A stretch of 64,000 nt of DNA from Rapana venosa (Eukaryota; Mollusca; Gastropoda; Neogastropoda; Muricidae): the NCBI GenBank assembly GCA_028751875.1, contig CM054154.1, forward strand, positions 54,771,470-54,835,469, in the 5' to 3' direction. Below the pieces are notes generated by a model. It was not told the origin of the DNA, did no database searches, and saw nothing but the letters and a program-made list of their open reading frames with translations. Positions 56,986-64,000 of this stretch are shown here, piece after piece. The number at the start of each line of letters is the position of its first letter. Position 1 is the first letter of the stretch. Position numbers and translations under genes: made by a program.

Positions 56986-57235
56986 TGCGTTTTTTTTTAC
57001 TTGCCATTCGTTCCTACTCTCAGTCAGTGGCCTACTCTTTTGACGGGCGAAACAAGCTTTAGCATGTGTGTGCATGATGTTCTTTTTGTGTTCAAACACA
57101 GGACCTCTGTTTATAGTCTCATGCTAGGATATTTGGCGGAGTGGAGTCAGTACTGATGTTAACTCCAGGGGAAAATCCTCTTGAACAGGTGCCTCGGTGA
57201 TGGCTCGAGCCCGGGCCTTCAGATCATGAGCGCAA
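56986..57235 (-). mobile_element. SINE family A, diverged copy with tRNA-like head
   Basis: In reverse orientation it holds the body (CAGTGGCCTACTCTTTTGAC, GACCTCTGTTTATAGTCTCA) and, to the right, a head with a box B-like GGGCTCGAGCC (minus strand, about 57205-57215). It is more diverged than the 10811 copy. Confidence 0.7.
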
Positions 57236-57432
57236 TACTCCAACCTCTAGGCCTGCATTTATCCAACCACCACCACACTTTCCCCCCTCTCAAAAAACAA
57301 GAGAAAAAAATTGTCTCTCAGACCAGCACTCATGATTTTGGGAAAATTCCAATTGCCAGAATTATGTCCTAGGATCTTAAGCTTTCTAGAAAAAGTGCCT
57401 AACCACTATATTGTGCCCACTATTTGTTACAG

Positions 57433-57551
57433 ATCCTCCTGTCATCAACAAATATCCAGAAAATTCCAAAGCCGCCAGTGACAAAGGTCGCACAGCGTCC
57501 TTGACCTGTATGGCTGAAGGGGCACCAAAAATATCTTTTCGTTGGTATAAG
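57433..57551 (+). CDS. NPHS1: Nephrin-like gene, first half of the last Ig domain
   Basis: A 119-bp exon, acceptor ttacag (57431-57432) and donor gtgaga (57552), entering in phase 1 and leaving in phase 0. Joined to the exon ending at 22210 the junction codon is TAT (Tyr), giving LIVR-Y-PPVINKYPENS. It codes AASDKGRTASLTCMAEGAPK (first Ig Cys) and ISFRWYK (core Trp). AASDKG followed by L-x-C is typical of the last Ig domain of nephrin/sns. A phase-0 intron splits the Ig domain. Confidence 0.85.
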
Positions 57552-58124
57552 GTGAGAGTGGACACGGTGGACACGTGATGTTTTTGAAATGACAGTGGGT
57601 CTTTGTGCTTGAATGTGCATTATGTACTACTACCTTACAATACTCTTTGCTACACTTCACTGCTTTGCTCTATGGTATTACACACTATACTACTCTTATG
57701 GTATGCTACACTGCACTGCACAACACTATATTCTTACACAACATTAGTTACTCATGGTGTACTCATATATATACTAATGGAAGTGTGCTAGTTAAATGCA
57801 GCTACTATCTCCTTTGTTCTCTGAGGTCTTTCCCCATCTTTTCTTCTACTAACAAATTAGAAATAACTGTGTGAGTGAGTGTGTGTGTGTGTAAGTGTGT
57901 CTGTGTATGTGGAGAGAGAGAAAGAGAGAAAGAGAGAGAACTACATCTGCTAGTTGCTTTGTTCACAAGCATGAATATTTTTTGTAAATATATACATTTA
58001 CTATGTATGAAATAGTACATACACAAGCAGCATGCACACATAAACACATGCTCACACACACCACTTTTATGTCCAAGCAGTAACTGACATGTGCCTATAT
58101 TCTTTTTTTGCCGTTTTTTTCCAG
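57552..58124. other. Intron, simple repeats only
   Basis: Contains GT-rich sequence (57870-57912) and a GAGA stretch (57910-57940). Polypyrimidine tract ttttttgccgtttttttccag precedes the next exon (acceptor 58123-58124). Confidence 0.7.
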
Positions 58125-58308
58125 GACACTATTCCTGTAGACACCTCCAACGACAAATATCAAACGCACTTTGAAAAGAGTGAGCTAGTACACTACACAA
58201 GCACGCTGAACATACGCCGGGTGGTTCGCAGTGACTACGGCAACTACAACTGCACTGCTACCAACATCAAGGGCTCTGACAGTTTTCAGATTTCCCTTCA
58301 TGGCACAA
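58125..58308 (+). CDS. NPHS1: Nephrin-like gene, second half of the last Ig domain
   Basis: A 184-bp exon, phase 0 in and phase 1 out (donor gtaagt at 58309). It codes DTIPVDTSNDKYQTHFEKSE, then STLNIRRVVRSDYGNYNCTA (Asp-Tyr-Gly-x-Tyr-x-Cys, the second Ig Cys) and NIKGSDSFQISLHGT. With the previous exon it forms a complete Ig fold. Text VVRSDYGNYNC is the usual F-strand of Ig domains. Confidence 0.87.
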
Positions 58309-58396
58309 GTAAGTGGTGAAAAAAATTACCATTATGCCATCTTGTCTTGTCTTTTCCAGGCTTTATTTCTTATTTATCTTATTTATGTATTTCTTT

Positions 58397-58640
58397 TATT
58401 TCGAGGATAATGAAATAAATCATATCCAGTTGCTTTGTGTAAGCAGTTTGTAAATGTGGTCATCCATTCCCACTGGCACACAAATGGTCTCTTCCGAAAA
58501 GCGGAACGTGTTCTAAGATGTTCTGCATGCTTTTGCACATGATACCTTGGTACATAGTTCATTGAAACGACTTGTAGATGGAGTGTAGTCGGCACTAGGG
58601 GGGAAAATCCACTTGAACGAGATTCTAACTCGGGTCAGCA
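58397..58640 (-). mobile_element. SINE family A, diverged copy
   Basis: In reverse orientation: TCGAGGATAATGAAATAA, CACTGGCACACAAATGG, TCTTCCGAAAAGCGGAAC and AAGATGTTCTGCATGC. It lies head-to-head with the next copy. Confidence 0.8.
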
Positions 58641-58850
58641 GGGTGAGACTATAAACCGAGGTCCCGTGTGCAAACGCACGCAGAACATCTTGCGCACACG
58701 TTAAATCTTGTTCCGCTTTTCGTAAGAGAAGGCCATTGTGTGACGGTGGGAACAAATGACAATTTACAAAACCGCATAAACACGGAGACTGGATATATAA
58801 AAAGCACATAAGTGCTTATTCCATTATCTTCCATATAAAAGAATTAAAAA
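58641..58850 (+). mobile_element. SINE family A, headless copy
   Basis: GAGACTATAAACCGAGGTCC, GCAGAACATCTTGCGCACA and GCACATAAGTGCTTATTCC in forward orientation. It touches the preceding reverse copy, so the two could fold into a long RNA hairpin in the intron. Confidence 0.85.
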
Positions 58851-59114
58851 ATTTTTTAAAATAATAAGATCTCGAACCCAATGCTCTTCGGTCTAATCAC
58901 CAGGCTGTCTTGCCTTTGTCTTGATTTGGGTAGGGGTATCATACTGTCTACTCTGTCTTGTCTTTTTTGTTGTCTTATTTAGGTGAGGGGATTTATATTT
59001 CCTCTGTGTCTTGTCTTGTGCAAGTATGGGATGTCGTAATGCCCCTTCAACCAGACCAAACGCTTTTTCAGTTACTGATGTAAGGGAAGTGCTGATGCCT
59101 ACATTAAAATCTTT

Positions 59115-59470
59115 TGTTTTGCTTTGTGTTTTTTCCCTTTCATTTCTCGATTAGAGCTCCTTGGCTCAACAATGGTGAGATTTTTGCATATGTGACCTTT
59201 GTGCATGCAATCTTTAAAATGTTATCATCCATTCTTTGCCAGCATGAAATGGCTTACTCTTCTGAATTGCAAAACCGGTTTTTAATGTGTGTGTGAGATA
59301 TTTTTCCTGCACTCGCACATGAGGCCTTGTTTTATAGTCTCATCCGAAAGATTTGGACACTCAGTTCGATTTCCCTGTCAAAATGGGAAGAAAGGGCAAA
59401 GCTGGGAATTGAACAAAGGACTTCACAGTTTACTTGTTAGGCAAGTGAACTGTTATCTTTTACATTGTCA
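59115..59470 (-). mobile_element. SINE family A, diverged full-length copy
   Basis: In reverse orientation the body (TTTTATAGTCTCATCCGAA, GGCTTACTCTTCTGAATTGC) is followed by the head. On the minus strand a box B-like GTTCAATTCC lies at about 59407-59416 and the head extends to about 59470. The left end (AGAGCTCCTTGGCTCAACAA) resembles 22415-22440. Confidence 0.75.
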
Positions 59471-59691
59471 TGTTGGGATTGCCTTTATCTATGATGAACT
59501 TAGCATGACAACCTGTATTCAGAAAAAAAGAGAAAAATAATCTTCTCAAGTCAGAAAATGGGTGCATAAACGGAAAGGTCTCTGGAAAATAGTCATGCAT
59601 GTAAACTTTTCATCTACTCTCTTTTTATGCTGTCACAGTGATTCCCAGGTGTGATGAGTGAGATGAAGAGAGCGGGGTTTTTTGTCCGCAG

Positions 59692-59880
59692 GTAAACCTG
59701 ACCCTCCTTACGACCTTCAGATCGTCAATGTCTCTCACAAAAGCATCACTATCGGCTGGAAGCCAGGGTTTGATGGGGGACTAGAGCAGTCGTTTCGTGT
59801 CCGTTACAAACCCAGCGAGACACGAGGTTACATCTACGTTGACGTGTCTACGCCTGATTCCACCATGTTCACCATCACAG
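59692..59880 (+). CDS. NPHS1: Nephrin-like gene, first part of the fibronectin type III domain
   Basis: A 189-bp exon, phase 1 in and out, acceptor ccgcag (59690-59691), donor gttaga (59881). The junction codon with 58308 is AGT (Ser). It codes KPDPPYDLQIVNVSHKSI, TIGWKPGFDGGLEQSFRVRY and YIYVDVSTPDSTMFTIT. Tryptophan in the B strand plus GWKPGFDGGL and YVDV are the signature of the single FN3 domain of nephrin. It lies directly before the transmembrane part, as in nephrin. Confidence 0.9.
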
Positions 59881-60561
59881 GTTAGATTGCGCAGGGAAGA
59901 AAATTGGGGGAATGGGAAGAGTGGGCAGGGGGGCGATTTGTCTTTATGTAGTGTGTATGTGTGTAGATGTGTGTGTAGCAAGTGTGTGTGTGTTTCGTAT
60001 ATGCTTTGTGTGTATATCACTAAGATATTGCGGTATAGAAAGGTGGTTTAGTAGATGAAGTAGCGTTATTATTATCAGTGTTATCGTCATTCTTCTTCTT
60101 CATCGAATGCTCAGACAGCAACTGTTGTTTTGTGTCATATGATCAAACATGCTTTGCGCTGCCTTTGAGTACCTGAGAAGTCAGGGCTAGTTCACCTGAC
60201 TTTGGCATGGGAAAAAACTATTATCTTTTCAGTCTTTCTATTTAATATTTTAAAAAAAAGGCAGGAGAATGGACCAAGCGGCCAGAAAATAAGATGAGAA
60301 GGAATAAAAGGAAGATAACATGGCATAAACAAAGAGGGATAGAAAAGAGGAATCCCTAGCACATAATTTCCTGAAGGTGGAGATGCTATTTATGCGGACA
60401 AGCCCCCAGGAATCCTCATGGGAGACTCATCATTACCATCATTATTATTGTCACCATCACTCATTGTGGTACTTTTGTTGCTAACATTATCATCATCATT
60501 ATTACCATTAAAATCACTACCATTATTGTCATTATAATCATTATTGCTTTAATATCTTCAG
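59881..60561. other. Intron, no gene recognised
   Basis: GT-rich start (59950-59995) and an ATC/TTA-rich part (60425-60555) before the acceptor at 60560-60561. Nothing else seen. Confidence 0.7.
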
Positions 60562-60660
60562 GTCTAAAGCTGGGCACAGAATACCAGCTGACTGTCCTGG
60601 CATTCAATGCTCTGGGAGAAAGTGCCTTCCAGTCCCATGGAATTGTCACCAAGACAGCGA
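60562..60660 (+). CDS. NPHS1: Nephrin-like gene, second part of the FN3 domain
   Basis: A 99-bp exon, phase 1 in and out, acceptor cttcag (60560-60561), donor gtaagt (60661). It codes LKLGTEYQLTVLAFNALGES and AFQSHGIVTKTA, with junction codon GGT (Gly). LxLGTEYxLTVLAxNALGES is the F-G strand region of FN3 and matches the nephrin sequence pattern (Y-x-V-x-x-L-A-S-N-A-L-G). Confidence 0.9.
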
Positions 60661-60991
60661 GTAAGTAATATTTCTATCATCTGTTGTTACTCCCAATGGA
60701 TATTTTTCATTGTGTTTTATAGTTTCACACTTCTCAATTGTTTCACAGTTTTATTATAAGCGTCTACCTGAAGTAGGAATGTCGCTACCTTTATAGTGGA
60801 CAAAAACGGTAGCATACACCTAATCTCACAGTTGGTGAACCTCAGAGCTCTAGCCAAAGAACGGGGGAAAATTGTAAGCTTTATCTCTCTCAGTCTGGTA
60901 AGATTTAAACTACCTTTCTGTATAGGCAGCTATACAACTTCAGGGAAATATCTGCATTGAAAGAACTTACTGGGGATTTTTCCCTTGCCAG
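60661..60991. other. Intron, no gene recognised
   Basis: 331 bp without repeats or domain-bearing frames. Confidence 0.7.
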
Positions 60992-61153
60992 GTGTGATAC
61001 CGCCGTCCGATATCTCCACTTCAGAACTGCCGGGGTCGGATGAAGTGCCGGTCATCATCATCCTCGTCGTCTGCATTGTGGGAGTCTTCCTCCTCACCCT
61101 CAACGTGGGGCTGATCCTTTTCTTTGTGCGGCGGAGGAGGAAACGGCTGGAAA
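60992..61153 (+). CDS. NPHS1: Nephrin-like gene, transmembrane exon
   Basis: A 162-bp exon, phase 1 in and out, acceptor ttgccag (60990-60991), donor gtgagt (61154). It codes a short extracellular stalk (IPPSDISTSELPGSDE), a 26-residue hydrophobic helix (VIIILVVCIVGVFLLTLNVG, then LILFFV) and a stop-transfer cluster RRRRKRLE. The protein is therefore a type I membrane receptor. The cytoplasmic tail, where nephrin carries its signalling tyrosines, must lie right of this exon and is not visible in the remaining 2.8 kb. Confidence 0.9.
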
Positions 61154-61222
61154 GTGAGTGTGGATGATTTTTGTTGAGTGTGTAGTATTTCTCTGTTGTG
61201 TATTTGTGTGTCAGTCCCACTC

Positions 61223-61279
<57 letters not shown>

Positions 61280-61431
61280 TGGGGTGGGGTGTGGTGTGGT
61301 GTGGTGTGATGAAGTGTGGTGTGGTGTGATGAAGTGTGGTGTGGTGTATGTGTGTGTGTGCGGTCTCTGAATCTCTCTCTGAATTGCCCTTTTATGATGA
61401 TGATCATGATTGTTGTTGTTAGTAGCAGAAA

Positions 61432-61462
<31 letters not shown>

Positions 61463-61947
61463 TGTTGTTGTAGTTGTAGTTGTTTGTTTGTTTGTTTATT
61501 AAATTCTGGACGCCCTCTGTATCTGTCTATCTGTCTCTCTCGCTCTCTTTTTCTCCCTCGCTCTTATGATGATGTGGGGGATGATAGGGAGTGAATATTG
61601 CTAGGACTTCTCACTACAATCATGTGTTTGTTAGTTTGCTTCCTTATGATAGATTGATTGTGTCAAGCCATTTGCTGTCTTGATCATATATTGCTGATTT
61701 TGATGATTTTGTGTACACTGTTTATTTTCGAGCTTACTGTTAATTTGTGTCCACGCATGTCTATCAGTAACATAGACTTAGATTTTTCAATATTGCTTAT
61801 GCATTTATTTATGTAATTAGTTATTATCTATTTATTTATTTGCTTGCTTGTTTGTTTGTTTGTTTTGGGCCTCTTTTTAGATGGGGGCCTGGTGTAAAGA
61901 AGCCTCTGGCTTATCCAAGTACTCTCATTAAAATATCAAGTTCGAGT

Positions 61948-62014
<67 letters not shown>

Positions 62015-62204
62015 CCTCCCTGCATGTTATCTTAGAGATCTTTTAAAAGAGCATAAATATCATGAAGAGTCAAATAAATTAAGAAATGACATAAACTCAC
62101 AGAAACGTTGAGGAAAAAGAAATGTTTCCTAGATTTCCTATTTTCCAAACAAAACCAAAAAAAATATATGGAGGGCCATAAATCAAATAACCAGCGATCA
62201 ATAT
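61154..62204. other. Intron with several microsatellites, no gene recognised
   Basis: 61222-61352 is (GT)n with GGGGT/GTGGT units. 61427-61500 is (CAG)n followed by (TTG)n. 61950-62012 is (CT)n. The rest is AT-rich with no exon-like frame. Confidence 0.7.
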
Positions 62205-62540
62205 TTCATGAGTGTTTTTTTTTCATTTTCATTTTCATACCACTTTAAGTCACGTGAGATTTTTCTCATGAAATTCAGGCTGCTCTCCCTGGGGAGAGTG
62301 CGTCGCCACAAGAGCAGCCCCACCCTTTTTTTTCTATTTTATGCTTTCAACTGTATTTGTTTCCCTATCATAGTGGCTTTTTTCTACATAATTTTTCCAG
62401 GAACAGCTCTCTTGTTGCGGTGGGTTCTTTTACGTGCGCTAAATAAGTATGTGTAACACACGAGACCCGGGGTTATCATCTCATCCGAAAGACTAGCACC
62501 CAGACCACCACTCATGGTCTAATGAATGGGGGGGAAATCG
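62205..62540 (-). mobile_element. SINE of a second family, diverged
   Basis: In reverse orientation: TTCAGGCTGCTCTCCCTGGG, GAGAGTGCGTCGCC, GTGGGTTCTTTTACGTGCGC, CATCTCATCCGAAAGACTAG and CAGACCACCACTCATGGTCT. The body differs from family A but shares the CATCCGAA core. The tRNA-like head is not visible. Confidence 0.7.
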
Positions 62541-62794
62541 TCTTTCAAATCAAATGTAATCAAAGACAACTTAACAATCACTTCATTCTACTAACATTAC
62601 CATCAACCATAATTCAAAAGCCAATGATCTCAATAAATTACAACAGTACTGCCAAAAAATGCATATTCCGTCAAAACTCCACATACCATTTATTTATGTT
62701 TCTCAAGTCTATAATTATCTGACTCACATCAAATAACCAAGAAAACGAGGTCTTGATGGAATAGACAGCAGAATACTGAAACTGTCAGCTCCAG

Positions 62795-62796
<2 letters not shown>

Positions 62797-62873
<77 letters not shown>
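62797..62873. repeat. (TA)n microsatellite
   Basis: About 77 bp of pure TA. Confidence 0.95.
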
Positions 62874-62876
<3 letters not shown>

Positions 62877-62918
62877 ACACAAAGTGAAAGCATAACAACC
62901 AGCATAATAAATGTTCCC

Positions 62919-62945
62919 CAATATTTCGGCTTTCGCCTTCCTCAG
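62919..62945 (-). ncRNA. Candidate hammerhead ribozyme core (Penelope-like 3' region)
   Basis: On the minus strand the order is CUGAGGA (62945-62939), a hairpin A-GGC-GAAA-GCC (62938-62928) and GAAA (62927-62924). This matches the hammerhead core CUGANGA, stem II, GAAA. Hammerheads are known in the terminal repeats of Penelope-like elements, and a GIY-YIG fragment of one lies upstream on the same strand (63905-63650). Stem III and the cleavage site were not resolved, so this is a candidate only. Confidence 0.4.
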
Positions 62946-63048
62946 GGGGGGTTTATTATGACGTGATGGAATGACGTCAATCTCAATTTTACATCATTGT
63001 GAAACTTTTCGGATGACATTTTAAATTGAACACCATACTGAGACGATG

Positions 63049-63050
63049 TT

Positions 63051-63100
<50 letters not shown>
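63049..63100. repeat. (GA)n microsatellite
   Basis: About 50 bp of GA dinucleotides, followed by a short G run. Confidence 0.92.
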
Positions 63101-63102
<2 letters not shown>

Positions 63103-63151
63103 GGGGGGGGGGAGATTTTACCTGGGACAATTATGGTCATATAGTTTATGT

Positions 63152-63276
63152 TCACACACATACACACACACACACACATACACACACAAACACACACACT
63201 TGCGCACCCACGCATACACGCACGCATGCACACATATACACGCATATGCACATACACACACACATACACATACACA
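63152..63276. repeat. Impure (CA)n microsatellite
   Basis: CA with TA/GC variants, ending at the SINE copy. Confidence 0.9.
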
Positions 63277-63279
63277 TCC

Positions 63280-63440
63280 TTTCAGGAGACTATAAGCGAA
63301 GTCCCGTGTGGGAGCACACGCAGAACATCCGGCCCACATGCCAAAACCCGTTCCACTTTTCGGAAGAGTAGGCAATTGAGCGCCAGTGCAAATGAATTAA
63401 ACGAGTGCCTATTCCCTATTCCATCATCCTCGAAGCAAAG
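63280..63440 (+). mobile_element. SINE family A, headless diverged copy
   Basis: GAGACTATAAGCGAAGTCCC, CACGCAGAACATCCGGCCC, CGGAAGAGTAGGCAATTG and CCATCATCCTCGAAGC in forward orientation. It lies between the GIY-YIG fragment and the candidate hammerhead. Confidence 0.8.
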
Positions 63441-63477
63441 GAATAACTAAATAGTAATTAAACAATAAACACATGCG

Positions 63478-63501
63478 CGCGCGCACACACATACACACAC
63501 A

Positions 63502-63572
<71 letters not shown>
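63478..63572. repeat. (CA)n microsatellite
   Basis: About 95 bp, pure CA after 63500. Confidence 0.95.
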
Positions 63573-63593
63573 GTCAAGTTAGGTATTTTGGGG

Positions 63594-63915
63594 GGATTGT
63601 TCAAAGCAAGTTGCCAGGGTAGTGGAATGTGGTCAGGATGGCAAGCTCAACTGTCACGTGTGTTGAGGCCTTTAGGGGCGTCAGTCTGCAACTTTTGTCT
63701 CCAGAAACGTTCTCGGCGGAGTCTGGCCTCGTGGGTCTGCCCGTTCACCTGTTCAATCACCTGGCACTTCACGTTGCTGAGAGAGTGTCCCGCCTGATTG
63801 AAGTGTTGGGTCACTCTTGTGCCGGTGTTTCTGGTGATGTCACTGCGGTGAAGGTACAGCCTGGTTTTCAGGGCGTTTTTGGTTTCGCCAACGTACTGGA
63901 GCCAACGTATTGTCA
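63594..63915 (-). mobile_element. Penelope-like element, GIY-YIG endonuclease fragment
   Basis: The minus frame reads LQYVGETKNALKTRLYLHRS (the Y-V-G-E-T is the second half of the GIY-YIG motif, Tyr at about 63895), then THVTQHFNQAGHSL-like text (RVTQHFNQAGHSL), RRERFWRQKLQTDAPKGLN, the end typical of Penelope-like endonucleases. The first half of the motif is replaced by unrelated sequence (about 63915 on), so the copy is 5'-truncated. RT is not present. The frame ends at a stop at 63647. Confidence 0.85.
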
Positions 63916-64000
63916 TTGTAAAAGCTGGCTCCATTAATAAGCCAACACTAACAACATTAATAAGCAAACAATTATAAGCCAACGTATATATATATATCAG

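Noticed and set aside
62942..63130. Possible cytoplasmic-tail exon of the nephrin-like gene in 61154-64000
   Set aside because: No frame there combines splice borders with tyrosine motifs or charged tail sequence; the open frames are simple repeats, SINEs or the Penelope-like fragment.

Overview
This is animal nuclear DNA with no bacterial features. It holds introns with GT-AG borders, tRNA-derived SINEs, many LINE types, dinucleotide microsatellites and minisatellites. The mix suggests a lophotrochozoan, most likely a gastropod mollusc: 2A-bearing LINE ORF1 proteins, SINEs with (TTA)n tails, LINE 3' ends with (TTGAC)n tails, and a Penelope-like element. The species assignment is inference.

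The only host gene seen is the 3' part of a nephrin-type cell-adhesion receptor on the + strand. Six exons are supported: an Ig domain (21929-22210), a second Ig domain split over two exons (57433-57551, 58125-58308), an FN3 domain split over two exons (59692-59880, 60562-60660), and a transmembrane exon (60992-61153). All splice phases agree. Earlier Ig exons and the cytoplasmic exons are not visible. The intron between the first two exons is about 35.2 kb and consists mostly of nested retrotransposons.

Layout. 1-1500: minus-strand Tx1/L1-like LINE running off the edge. 2.2-3.5 kb: microsatellites and a CATCACA-rich minisatellite. 3.5-5.3 kb: minus-strand LINE ORF1 with an SGNH-esterase-like domain, split by a LINE 3' fragment that itself holds a 549-bp foldback element with perfect 77-bp terminal inverted repeats. 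6.3-7.9 kb: LINE fragments and a SINE. 10.0-11.6 kb: LINE 3' end with a full SINE. 12.1-19.4 kb: Tx1/L1-like LINE ORF2 split by a LIN37 retrocopy-SINE chimera and by an RTE-type LINE. 19.4-20.5 kb: minus-strand RT fragment with a PHD-like finger. 21.0-21.9 kb: 22-bp minisatellite next to the first nephrin exon.

Inside the large intron, 23218-36926 is a full-length LINE bordered by a perfect 16-bp target-site duplication. Its ORF1 starts with a 2A-like ribosome-skipping motif. It has been invaded by an L2/CR1-like LINE, an RTE fragment, a (TTGAC)n-tailed fragment and an ORF1-only non-autonomous element with a 15-bp duplication, and part of its endonuclease has become a 68-bp minisatellite. Next come long CT and CA arrays, an I-group LINE with RNase H (39.3-43.9 kb), an RTE LINE with a 12-bp duplication (44343-46659), a second 2A-LINE (46.7-53.0 kb) and another RTE (55.2-57.0 kb). 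The last 2.8 kb holds the end of a Penelope-like element (GIY-YIG domain plus a candidate hammerhead core).

Most LINE reading frames are broken. The longest intact element frames are the 573-codon ORF1 at 23594, the 412-codon RNase H frame at 42387, a 369-codon C-terminal frame at 18313 and a 406-codon RTE frame at 45233.
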